12,677 nucleotides of DNA from Gulosibacter sediminis (GTDB lineage: Bacteria > Actinomycetota > Actinomycetes > Actinomycetales > Microbacteriaceae), in the NCBI RefSeq assembly GCF_014904065.1, contig NZ_JACXJG010000012.1:81264-93940 (forward strand), read 5' to 3'. Position numbers and translations under genes: made by a program. Below are positions 1 to 6,499 of this stretch, one piece after another. Position 1 is the stretch's first letter, and every line of letters starts with the position of its first letter. Below the pieces are notes generated by a model. That model worked only from the letters and a program-made list of their open reading frames with translations. It was not told where the DNA came from and searched no databases.

Positions 1-108
1 CGCGAGAACGACGCGTTGGACAAGGGCTGCTCGGATGCTGAATCGGGTGTCACATTGGCAATTATGGCACCTGAGTTGTGTGGCTCCGTGAGCGCGCGGT
101 GATTCGGG

Positions 109-114
109 TAGAAT
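109..114 (+). promoter_or_regulatory. possible -10 box upstream of the SNF2 helicase gene
   Basis: TAGAAT fits the actinobacterial TAnnnT -10 pattern and lies about 120 nt before the helicase start. I see no good -35 hexamer at 16-18 nt upstream, so this is a weak call. The rest of 1-233 holds no convincing gene; a forward frame open from base 1 stops at 100-102 and could be the tail of an upstream gene, but it is too short to identify. Confidence 0.25.
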
Positions 115-233
115 GGTCGCGACGCCCTGCGTACCCGGATCTCTGTATGTTCCGTCGCACGGCCCACGACGTTCTGAAGTCACCCGCGAGTCGCTGGTTT
201 TCGGCCCGCGGTTTCACCTGTTGAAGGAGGCGC

Positions 234-2393
234 ATGTCGCCGAAATCGCACACGCACATGAGCACACAATCCACCCGGCGTCGCCGTTCTAAGGGCGACA
301 ACACCGGTGTGATCCCGCAACTGGCCAAGGCGGCCCGCGAGGTCGAAACTGCGGCAATGCGGGGGCGCATCTCGCCCTCGATGCGCACGAAGTTCCAGGT
401 TGTGGGTCTCCTGGTGCGCGAGGAGCGCGCCCGGCTGAAGACCGACGCATCCGTGCCGACGGGGGAGCGCAACGAGTCGCTCAAGCGCCTCGATGGCCTC
501 GGTGCTATTCTCGCGAAGACGGCGGCGCGCGACACGACGCTGCTCAACCTGCTCAAGGAAGACGCGCCGACGACGCCGCAGGCACGCGAGCTGCGCAAAC
601 AGATGCTCTTCGCTGGCGGCGTCGACATGGTCGTCGACGAAGAAGAAGAGACGGCACCCGAGCCGCAGACGATGCTGCTGCCCGAGGGCATTCGCGAGCG
701 TCAGGTGATGCCCCCTAGTGTTAAGGCGCGCGTGCGTTCGAACCCGTTCCTCTCGCCGGATCTCACGCAGATTCGGCCACCGAGCCACCACTACACGCGG
801 CTCGCCAACTGGGAGCTGCTCGGCCCGCTACTCAAGGCCTTCGCGACCGGCGCCGGTGGCGGTGCCGCGTCGATGGAGCTGCCGGACCCGCCGCGCTTCG
901 ACCGCGTGTCGCCCCCGTCGCTCGAACTCATGCCGCACCAGGCGCAGCTGATCGAGGCGGTTCGTCAGGGGCAGCGTTCGGTGCTGCTCGCCGACGAGCC
1001 GGGCCTCGGCAAGACCGCCCAGGCAGTGCTGTCGGCGTCGGTGGCCGGCGCGTATCCGCTGCTCTGCGTCGTGCCGAACGTGGTCAAGACGAACTGGGCG
1101 CAGGAGGTCGCGCGGTGGACGCCAACCCGCCGCGCCACCATCATCAGCGGTGACGGCAATGACATCGACGCCTTCAGCGACGTCTTCATCGTCAACTACG
1201 AGATCCTCGACCGCCACATTGGCTGGCTGCAGCGCATCGGCCTCAAGGGCATGGTGGTCGACGAGGCGCACTTCATCAAGAACCCAACCTCGCAGCGAAG
1301 CCGGCTCGTGCTGCAGCTCGCCCGCAGCATTCGCAGCCGTGTGCCGGGCGTCGACCCGCTCATGATGGCGCTCACGGGTACCCCGCTCATCAACGACGTC
1401 GACGACTTCCGTGCAATCTGGCAGCTGCTCGGCTGGCTCGACGGCGATCGCCCCGCTCCTGTGCTGCTCGACGCGCTGGACAAGACTGGCCTCGTGCCGA
1501 GCGACGCGGGCTTCGCAGCGGCCGCCCGTCGCGCCGTCATCGACCTTGGCATCGTGCGTCGCCGCAAGGTCGACGTCGCGAAGTCGCTTCCCGCGAAGCG
1601 GGTCGTCGACATGCCGGTCGAGCTCGACACCGACGAGGGCGCGTCGATTCGACGCGCTGAGCGACTGCTCGTCGACCGCCTCCTGGCGCGCTACTCGCGG
1701 ATGCTCAGCGCGGCCGACCTGCCGCAGACGACGATCGATGAAAACCGTCTTCGGATGCTCGCGCGCCAGGAGGTCGAGGAGTCGAAGGCCGCGAGCGGCG
1801 GAGACTCGATCTTCGCGATGCTGCACCGCATCGGTATCGCCAAGTCGCGCCTCGCGGCCGAGTACACGGCGCAGCTGGCCCACTCGGTTGGCAAGGTCGT
1901 GTTCTTCGCGAAGCACATTGAGGCGATGGACCGGGCCGAGGAAGTCTTCGAGGCCGAGGGTCTTCGCGCGGTGCACATCCGTGGCGACCAGACCACGGCG
2001 CAGCGCGACCGAGCCATCGACGCATTCCAGCACGACCCCGAGGTCAAGGTCATCGTGTGCTCGCTTATGGCGGCCGGCGTCGGTATCAACCTGCAGGTTG
2101 CGAGCGATGTTGTGCTGGCCGAGCTGAGCTGGACCGCTGCCGAGCAGACCCAGGCCATCGACCGCGTGCACCGCATTGGCCAGGAGATCCCCGTTACCGC
2201 GTGGCGCATCATCGCGTCGCAGACGGTGGATGCGCACGTCGCGGAGCTCATCGATGCGAAGCAAGGCCTCGCCGCGCGTGCGCTCGAGGGCACCGATACC
2301 GGCGAGGTCTCGAGCGAAGACATTCAGGTTGACGCGATCGTGAATCTGTTGCTTGAGCGGCTGCGGATCTACCAGAATGGAGTTGACGCGTAG
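234..2393 (+). CDS. SNF2-family DEAD/DEAH-box helicase
   Basis: A 719-aa cytoplasmic ATPase of the SNF2 branch of superfamily 2, expected to translocate on double-stranded DNA and remodel protein-DNA complexes or branched DNA. Seen in the sequence: motif I DEPGLGKT with K260; DEAH box at 343-346 followed by FIKN; motif III LTGTP at 380-384; motif V region AGVGINLQ; motif VI QAIDRVHRIGQ at 640-650 with R644 and R647. The two RecA-like lobes span roughly residues 235-690. Residues 1-225 are basic at the start, carry an acidic DEEEE patch, and match no domain I recognise. The motif I proline (DEPGLGKT rather than the common DEMGLGKT) and the short linker between lobes suggest the SMARCAL1-like or bacterial SNF2 groups (inference). 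Start: ATG 234 follows GAAGGAGG (223-230) with a short 3-nt spacer; an in-frame ATG at 258 is too far from it. It stands alone, with no nuclease or methylase partner visible. Confidence 0.9.
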   Translation: MSPKSHTHMSTQSTRRRRSKGDNTGVIPQLAKAAREVETAAMRGRISPSMRTKFQVVGLLVREERARLKTDASVPTGERNESLKRLDGLGAILAKTAARDTTLLNLLKEDAPTTPQARELRKQMLFAGGVDMVVDEEEETAPEPQTMLLPEGIRERQVMPPSVKARVRSNPFLSPDLTQIRPPSHHYTRLANWELLGPLLKAFATGAGGGAASMELPDPPRFDRVSPPSLELMPHQAQLIEAVRQGQRSVLLADEPGLGKTAQAVLSASVAGAYPLLCVVPNVVKTNWAQEVARWTPTRRATIISGDGNDIDAFSDVFIVNYEILDRHIGWLQRIGLKGMVVDEAHFIKNPTSQRSRLVLQLARSIRSRVPGVDPLMMALTGTPLINDVDDFRAIWQLLGWLDGDRPAPVLLDALDKTGLVPSDAGFAAAARRAVIDLGIVRRRKVDVAKSLPAKRVVDMPVELDTDEGASIRRAERLLVDRLLARYSRMLSAADLPQTTIDENRLRMLARQEVEESKAASGGDSIFAMLHRIGIAKSRLAAEYTAQLAHSVGKVVFFAKHIEAMDRAEEVFEAEGLRAVHIRGDQTTAQRDRAIDAFQHDPEVKVIVCSLMAAGVGINLQVASDVVLAELSWTAAEQTQAIDRVHRIGQEIPVTAWRIIASQTVDAHVAELIDAKQGLAARALEGTDTGEVSSEDIQVDAIVNLLLERLRIYQNGVDA

Positions 2394-2398
2394 CTCGT

Positions 2399-2429
2399 TT
2401 GTAAAAACGAACGTCTTTCACATTATGCT
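2399..2429 (+). promoter_or_regulatory. putative aspA promoter
   Basis: TATGCT (2424-2429) is a good -10 candidate about 38 nt before the aspA ATG. TTGTAA (2399-2404) could be the -35, with a longish 19-nt spacer. The stretch is AT-rich compared with its surroundings, as expected for a promoter. It supports aspA being transcribed independently of the helicase gene. Confidence 0.45.
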
Positions 2430-2467
2430 GGTAGCCGAGGCATCGGAGCCAAACGCAACGAAGGTGG

Positions 2468-3991
2468 ATGACATTGTCAACGTCTGATCAGTTCCGCATT
2501 GAACGCGACTCGATTGGTGAAATCAAGATTCCGGCGAACGCCTACTGGGGCGTCAATACCGCGAGGGCTGTCGAGAACTTCGACATCGCGCGACGCCAAA
2601 TCAGTGTGTACCCGGACTTCCTGGTCGCATTCGCTCAGGTGAAGCAGGCCGCGGCCCGCGCGAACCAGGAGATCGGCATACTTGACTCGGAGCGCGGAGG
2701 CTACATCGAGCAGGCGTGCCAGGACATCATCGATGGCAAGCTGCACGACCAGTTTGTCGTCGGCGTGATTCAGGGCGGCGCGGGTACGAGCTCGAACATG
2801 AACGCGAACGAGGTCATCGCCAACCGCGCCCTCGAACTCGCGGGCCGTGAGTTCGGCGACTACGCGTATATTTCGCCGAACGACCACGTGAACGCGTCGC
2901 AGTCGACCAACGACACTTACCCGTCGGCGGTCAAGCTCGGTCTTGTGCACTCGACCCAGAACCTCATCGCCGAGTACAAGCTCCTTCAGGATGCCATCAT
3001 GAAGAAGGCGTTCGAGTTCAAGGAGGTGCTCAAGGTCGGCCGCACGCAGTTGCAGGACGCCGTGCCGATGACGCTTGGGCAGGAATTCCACGGTTTCGCC
3101 ACGACGGTCGGCGAGGACATCCAGCGTCTTGAGGACGTTGGGCCGTTGCTGCTTGAGCTTAACCTCGGTGCCACCGCAATCGGCACACGCATCAACGCGC
3201 CGGCCGAATACCCGGCGGCAATCATGCGTCACCTGCGCGAGATCACTGGCTACGACGAACTCGTGACCGCGACCGACCTTATCGAAGCCACCAGCGACAC
3301 GGGTGTCTTCATGTCGCTCTCGAGCGTCATGAAGCGCTGTGCCATGAAGCTGTCGAAGATCTGCAACGACCTGCGTCTGCTCTCCTCGGGCCCGCAGGCC
3401 GGTCTCGGTGAGATCAACCTGCCCGCCCGCCAGGCCGGCTCGTCGATCATGCCGGGCAAGGTGAACCCTGTTATTCCCGAGGCCGTGAGCCAGGTTGCCT
3501 TCGTCATCGCGGGCTCTGACGTCACCGTCGCGTTCGCGTCTGAGGCTGGTCAGCTGCAGCTCAATGCGTTCGAGCCCGTCATGATGCACACGCTCATGCA
3601 GAACTCGGTTTGGCTGCGCCGCGCCATGCGCACGCTGCGCGTGAACTGCATCATCGGCATCACCGCCAACAAGGAGAAGACCGAGGCGCAGGTTGCAGCT
3701 TCGGTCGGCCTCATCACCGCGCTCAACCCGGTGATCGGCTATGCCGAGGCATCGAAGATCGCGAAGAAGGCACTTGCCACCAACAGCAAGGTTGTCGACC
3801 TGGTCGTCGAGGCCGGCCTGCTCGAGCGCGAGCGCGTGATCGAGCTGCTGCACCCCGAGGCCCTCGCGGGCCGCTTCCCCGAAGCGACGTCAGTCGGCTC
3901 GCTCACCGACGACGAGATTCTCGAGCAGGAACGTCGCATCGACTCGCTCGACCCGAAGGAACTCGCCGGGCCGATGCACGAAATCGTGTAG
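2468..3991 (+). CDS. aspA: aspartate ammonia-lyase (aspartase)
   Basis: A 507-aa member of the fumarase/aspartase superfamily that reversibly deaminates L-aspartate to fumarate and ammonia; the family acts as a cytoplasmic homotetramer. Conserved blocks seen in order: an N-terminal RIERDSIGEIKIP segment, QGGAGTSSNMNANEV near residue 100, NDHVNASQSTNDTYP around residue 140, and the superfamily signature GSSIMPGKVNP at 324-334 with the catalytic serine loop (S325/S326). NPVIPE after the signature and SEAGQLQLN favour aspartase over class II fumarase, which has NPTQ-type sequence there. At 507 aa it is longer than the usual 470-480; the excess is an acidic C-terminal tail of about 35-40 residues. 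ATG 2468 is preceded by GAAGG (2460-2464) with a 3-nt gap; a TTG at 2474 is a less likely start. The gene converges with the next one, 5 nt between stops. Confidence 0.93.
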   Translation: MTLSTSDQFRIERDSIGEIKIPANAYWGVNTARAVENFDIARRQISVYPDFLVAFAQVKQAAARANQEIGILDSERGGYIEQACQDIIDGKLHDQFVVGVIQGGAGTSSNMNANEVIANRALELAGREFGDYAYISPNDHVNASQSTNDTYPSAVKLGLVHSTQNLIAEYKLLQDAIMKKAFEFKEVLKVGRTQLQDAVPMTLGQEFHGFATTVGEDIQRLEDVGPLLLELNLGATAIGTRINAPAEYPAAIMRHLREITGYDELVTATDLIEATSDTGVFMSLSSVMKRCAMKLSKICNDLRLLSSGPQAGLGEINLPARQAGSSIMPGKVNPVIPEAVSQVAFVIAGSDVTVAFASEAGQLQLNAFEPVMMHTLMQNSVWLRRAMRTLRVNCIIGITANKEKTEAQVAASVGLITALNPVIGYAEASKIAKKALATNSKVVDLVVEAGLLERERVIELLHPEALAGRFPEATSVGSLTDDEILEQERRIDSLDPKELAGPMHEIV

Positions 3992-3996
3992 CTCGG

Positions 3997-4413
3997 TTAC
4001 TCGCTCAGATTGCGATCGTCGGCGTCATGCTCATCGAGCATGGCGTCGTCGTCGTTGTCGCTGAGGTCATCGAGTGCACCGTCACGGAGATCGGCCGCGG
4101 TCACGATCGTCTCGGCCTGGCGCTGACGGTTGCGCTCGTTCGCCTCGTTGAGCTCCTGTCGGAGCGACTCCGTGGTGTGCACGAGCCGCGAAGGGATCTC
4201 ACGCGAGGTCTCGGTCACGCGGTTGCCCACACGGTGCAGCGCATCCACTGCCGAGTCGAGGCCCTGCTGTGCCGCTTCGGCCGTCTTTTTCGCCGCCTCG
4301 GACTCGGCAACACTCGTCGCGGCCGCCTTGATCTGCTCGTAACGGGCACGACCGGCCCGGGCTCCGACAACAAATCCAACTGCGGTTCCGAGAAGAAATA
4401 TGGCTCGCTTCAT
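3997..4413 (-). CDS. small membrane-anchored protein, YtxH-like
   Basis: A 138-aa protein with one N-terminal hydrophobic, glycine-rich segment (FLLGTAVGFVVGARAG, residues 6-21) followed by RARYEQIK. This layout is typical of small actinobacterial envelope proteins often labelled YtxH-domain or hypothetical. Residues 25-110 are Ala/Glu/Lys/Arg-rich and look helical or coiled coil; the C-terminus (about 115-138) is very acidic. No catalytic motif is visible and the function is unknown; a membrane-tethered cytoplasmic helical stalk is a fair inference. The frame is open 89 codons further upstream, but ATG 4413 is chosen because it begins the recognisable protein, avoids overlap with the divergent protease gene, and has a TAGATT -10 box 7 nt before it, suggesting a leaderless transcript. 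It converges on aspA with a 5-nt gap. Confidence 0.82.
   Translation of the reverse strand: MKRAIFLLGTAVGFVVGARAGRARYEQIKAAATSVAESEAAKKTAEAAQQGLDSAVDALHRVGNRVTETSREIPSRLVHTTESLRQELNEANERNRQRQAETIVTAADLRDGALDDLSDNDDDAMLDEHDADDRNLSE
4020..4048. terminator. candidate terminator hairpin at the aspA / membrane-protein convergence
   Basis: CATGCTC (4026-4032), loop ATC, GAGCATG (4036-4042) is a perfect 7-bp stem that extends outward to about 13 bp with two G-U pairs. It lies 28 nt beyond the aspA stop, inside the 3' end of the convergent coding sequence. There is no T-run, so it is only a candidate; the symmetry may partly reflect repeated Asp/Glu codons. Confidence 0.3.
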
Positions 4414-4420
4414 GGCACTC

Positions 4421-4426
4421 AATCTA
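4421..4426 (-). promoter_or_regulatory. -10 box of the YtxH-like gene (leaderless promoter)
   Basis: Read on the minus strand this is TAGATT, 7 nt before ATG 4413. A start of transcription 6-8 nt downstream of the -10 would fall on or next to the A of the ATG, and no Shine-Dalgarno sequence is present. Both facts fit a leaderless mRNA, common in actinobacteria. Confidence 0.5.
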
Positions 4427-4443
4427 CCTGGCGGTGAAACAAC

Positions 4444-4449
4444 TACGCT
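4444..4449 (+). promoter_or_regulatory. -10 box of the PrsW-type protease gene (leaderless promoter)
   Basis: TACGCT lies 6 nt before ATG 4456, so transcription would begin at the start codon. The intervening GGGCGG is a poor Shine-Dalgarno sequence at the wrong distance. The 17 nt between this box and the opposing minus-strand -10 box (4421-4426) equals a standard spacer. Confidence 0.5.
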
Positions 4450-4455
4450 GGGCGG

Positions 4456-5646
4456 ATGCCAACGAACGAGGTGCCCGAGCTCGCTGAGGGAACGACCAAA
4501 GTTCCTCTTCGGCTTCCCCGTGATCGGCGGGGGCCGTTCATTTGGATGATCGTGTTGTCGATCGTCTTGACTCTCGGTCTCATCGCGGTGGGCTGGTTGC
4601 TCGTGAACTGGCAGCTCGACGCGATCGTCATGGCAATCCCGGCGCTGATTCCGCTCACGCTCGTGCTCATCGCGGTGCACTTTCTTGACCGCTGGGAGCC
4701 GGAACCCACGATCCTGCTCGTGCTTTGCTTCGTCTACGGCGCGGGGGCTTCGATCCTCGGCACCCTCACTGTCGGAAACTTCCTCCTCGAGGTGACGAAC
4801 ACCTACGCGAGAGACTCCGTCGGTCTCGCGGCCTGGTCGATCCTGCTCCAGGGTCCGTTCGTGGAGGAGCTCGTCAAGGGCGTAGGTGTCGCGGTGCTGC
4901 TCATCATCGCCTGGCGCGAGGTTAACGGCCCGCTCGACGGCTTTGTCTACGCGGCGGTGATTGGCGCTGGCTTCGCGTTCACCGAGAACATCGTCTACTT
5001 CGCGTCGTCAGGTTCGACCGGGCTGGAATTCGTGTGGCTGCTCGTGGTGCGGGGGATTCTCTCGCCGTTTGCGCACGTGATGTTCACGGGGGTGATCGGG
5101 CTGGCCCTGGGCTGGGCGGCACAGCAGCGAAAACCGTTGCAGTTCGCTGTCGCCGGCGTGCTGGGCCTCGTCATGGCCGTTGGTCTGCACGCGTTTTGGA
5201 ACGGAGCGAGCATCTACCTACTCCCGCTCTTCGGCGTCGACGCGCAGAACCCGTTTGCCTGGATCATCTCGTACGGACTGTTCCAACTGCCGCTCTTCCT
5301 CGCCTTCGGCTGGTTGCTGATGCAACTGCAGCATCGCGACCGACAGATCATTCGCAACAGACTCGACGAGTATCGACGCGCCGGTTGGTTCACGACCGCC
5401 GAGGTCGAGATGATCACGAACTGGCAGTTGCGGCGCAAGGCGATTCAGTGGGCGCGGGCGCAGTCGACCGAGCAGGGTCGGGCCATGAAGAACTTCGTTG
5501 AGGATGCGACGAGGCTCGCCTTCGCGCGCGAGCATGCCTCGATCGACAAACGCGACCCGCATCGCCGGGCCATCGAGAAGTCGCTGCTCGCGGTCACCCG
5601 ACGTGACAGAAAAGACCTGCAAGATATGGTTCGATCGAAGGCATGA
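4456..5646 (+). CDS. PrsW-family intramembrane metalloprotease
   Basis: A 396-aa polytopic membrane protein of the PrsW family (MEROPS M82, related to CPBP/CAAX proteases). In Bacillus subtilis, PrsW performs site-1 cleavage of the anti-sigma factor RsiW; the substrate here is unknown. Seen: about eight hydrophobic segments between residues 28 and 310; the EExxK motif FVEELVKG with E137, E138 and K141; FAFTEN with E177 and N178; FAHVMFTG with H207; and HAFWNG with H245 and N249. These conserved Glu/His residues in membrane helices are the expected metal-binding and catalytic set. The last 90 residues are charged and probably cytosolic. The start at ATG 4456 fits the leaderless promoter. The stop overlaps the FKBP gene start (ATGA), indicating translational coupling. 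No anti-sigma factor gene is adjacent. Confidence 0.88.
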   Translation: MPTNEVPELAEGTTKVPLRLPRDRRGPFIWMIVLSIVLTLGLIAVGWLLVNWQLDAIVMAIPALIPLTLVLIAVHFLDRWEPEPTILLVLCFVYGAGASILGTLTVGNFLLEVTNTYARDSVGLAAWSILLQGPFVEELVKGVGVAVLLIIAWREVNGPLDGFVYAAVIGAGFAFTENIVYFASSGSTGLEFVWLLVVRGILSPFAHVMFTGVIGLALGWAAQQRKPLQFAVAGVLGLVMAVGLHAFWNGASIYLLPLFGVDAQNPFAWIISYGLFQLPLFLAFGWLLMQLQHRDRQIIRNRLDEYRRAGWFTTAEVEMITNWQLRRKAIQWARAQSTEQGRAMKNFVEDATRLAFAREHASIDKRDPHRRAIEKSLLAVTRRDRKDLQDMVRSKA

Positions 5647-6011
5647 CTGAACTTACGAAGCCTGAAGTTGAATTCCCCGATGGTCCGGCCCCGACCGAAC
5701 TCGTCATCGAAGACCTCGTCGTAGGCGAGGGGGCCGAGGCCCAGGCCGGCGGCACCGTAAACGTGCACTACCTCGGCGTCGACTACGAGTCCGGCGACGA
5801 GTTCGACTCGTCGTGGTCGCGTGGCCAGTCTGTGGAGTTCCCGCTTGCCATGCTGGTCAAGGGCTGGCAGCTCGGCATTCCGGGCATGAAGGTGGGCGGC
5901 CGTCGCAAGCTCACCGTGCCGCCGGCCCTGGCCTACGGTGATGCCGGTCAGGGCCACCCGTTGTCGGGCCGCACCCTGATCTTCATCATTGACCTGCTCG
6001 GCGCCAAGTAG
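5643..6011 (+). CDS. FKBP-type peptidyl-prolyl cis-trans isomerase
   Basis: A 122-aa single-domain FKBP that catalyses cis-trans isomerisation of Xaa-Pro bonds during protein folding. No signal peptide or membrane segment is seen, so it should be cytosolic. Diagnostic stretches in order: VNVHYLGV near residue 40, DEFDSSW with the active-site Asp, VEFPL, LVKGWQLGIPGMKVGGRRKL with the pocket Trp, VPPALAYG with the conserved Tyr, and LIFIIDLL at the end. The length is normal for the small actinobacterial FKBPs. ATG 5643 overlaps the stop of the upstream protease gene by 4 nt, and GAAGG lies just before it within that gene, so the two are probably co-translated. A folding helper beside a membrane protease could mean shared quality control, which is inference only. 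Confidence 0.92.
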   Translation: MTELTKPEVEFPDGPAPTELVIEDLVVGEGAEAQAGGTVNVHYLGVDYESGDEFDSSWSRGQSVEFPLAMLVKGWQLGIPGMKVGGRRKLTVPPALAYGDAGQGHPLSGRTLIFIIDLLGAK

Positions 6012-6021
6012 CGTCGTACCG

Positions 6022-6030
6022 TGCTAGCAT
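6022..6030 (+). promoter_or_regulatory. extended -10 promoter of rpsO
   Basis: TGC followed by TAGCAT forms an extended -10 element (TGnTAnnnT) just after the FKBP stop codon. It predicts an rpsO leader of about 85 nt. No convincing -35 is visible, which extended -10 promoters tolerate. The core GCTAGCAT resembles the metB and pnp candidates. Confidence 0.45.
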
Positions 6031-6032
6031 TC

Positions 6033-6116
6033 TGAGGTTGCCGTGAAATCGGCCGCGGACAAAGAGAGTCGCGGGATTCCTTCCCTCGACGCCGCGCAGC
6101 GAACGAAAGGGGCTCA
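6033..6116 (+). promoter_or_regulatory. structured rpsO leader, possible S15 autoregulatory element
   Basis: Two adjacent stems are visible: GCCG/CGGC (6040-6043 with 6050-6053, loop TGAAAT), and CCGCGGAC (6053-6060) with GTCGCGG (6068-6074) with one bulged G and loop AAAGAGA. TGAG (6033-6036) can close with CTCA (6113-6116) next to the Shine-Dalgarno AAAGGGG (6106-6112), giving a multi-branch shape. S15 is known to repress its own mRNA in several phyla through unrelated structures; that this is such an element is inference. Confidence 0.25.
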
Positions 6117-6122
6117 CCGCCA

Positions 6123-6392
6123 ATGGCGCTGAACGCAGAAAAGAAGCAGTCGATTATCGCCGAGTACGCCACCCACGAGGGTGACACCGGAAGCCCCGAG
6201 GTGCAGGTTGCGCTCCTGAGCGCCCGCATCAACGAGCTCACCGAGCACCTCAAAGAGCACAAGCACGACTACCACTCGCGTCGTGGCCTCCTCCTCCTGG
6301 TTGGTCAGCGTCGTCGTCTGCTGAAGTACCTCACCGACGTCGACATTGCACGCTACCGTGCGCTCATCGAGCGCCTGGGCCTGCGCCGCTAG
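6123..6392 (+). CDS. rpsO: 30S ribosomal protein S15
   Basis: An 89-aa protein, exactly the usual S15 length. S15 binds the central domain of 16S rRNA early in 30S assembly and helps form an intersubunit bridge. Hallmarks seen: [22 protein letters not shown] (split here only for reading: DTGSPEVQ then the helix), [22 protein letters not shown], and a C-terminal [16 protein letters not shown] 6123 follows AAAGGGG (6106-6112) at about 10 nt. The gene has its own extended -10 promoter and a structured leader, and ends in a strong hairpin (6420-6452). Unlike the common arrangement, pnp is not immediately downstream; ppk2 and metB lie between. Confidence 0.97.
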   Translation: MALNAEKKQSIIAEYATHEGDTGSPEVQVALLSARINELTEHLKEHKHDYHSRRGLLLLVGQRRRLLKYLTDVDIARYRALIERLGLRR

Positions 6393-6419
6393 GTTCAGGA
6401 ACCCAAGCATCGTGCTAAG

Positions 6420-6452
6420 GCTATGCCCCACGTCTTCGACGTGGGGCATAGC
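6420..6452 (+). terminator. rpsO terminator hairpin
   Basis: A perfect 15-bp inverted repeat, GCTATGCCCCACGTC (6420-6434) and its exact complement (6438-6452), with loop TTC, 27 nt after the rpsO stop. There is no T-run, as is frequent in actinobacterial terminators. It separates rpsO from the polyphosphate kinase gene and may also stabilise the rpsO 3' end. Confidence 0.75.
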
Positions 6453-6499
6453 TGTCTCAGTACCTATCGCAGCAACGGCACCGCACCAGGGGAGTAGCT

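Noticed and set aside
1..102. Forward frame open from base 1 to a TGA at 100-102, and a GTG/ATG start on the minus strand near 53-55.
   Set aside because: Each is too short to identify; the minus-strand ATG at 55 is followed at once by TGA, and the GTG alternative has no clear ribosome site.
828..2264. Long open frame on the minus strand across the helicase gene (similar ones at 2477-3853, 7077-8555 and 9370-11010).
   Set aside because: They are antisense shadows of genes with clear motifs; high-G+C codon use leaves the opposite strand open. Their translations are rich in Arg, Leu, Asp, Val and His, without any domain.
234..2393. SNF2 helicase as part of a phage-defence system.
   Set aside because: Defence systems with SNF2 helicases carry adjacent methylase, phospholipase-like or nuclease genes; the neighbour here is aspartase and no such gene is present.
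2395..2410. TCGTTT-GTAA-AAACGA as a helicase terminator.
   Set aside because: The stem is only 6 bp with four A-T pairs, and it coincides with the likely aspA -35 region.
4414..4680. 89-codon N-terminal extension of the YtxH-like gene.
   Set aside because: It lies wholly over the divergent promoters and the start of the protease gene, is low-complexity, and the recognisable protein begins at ATG 4413 with its own -10 box.
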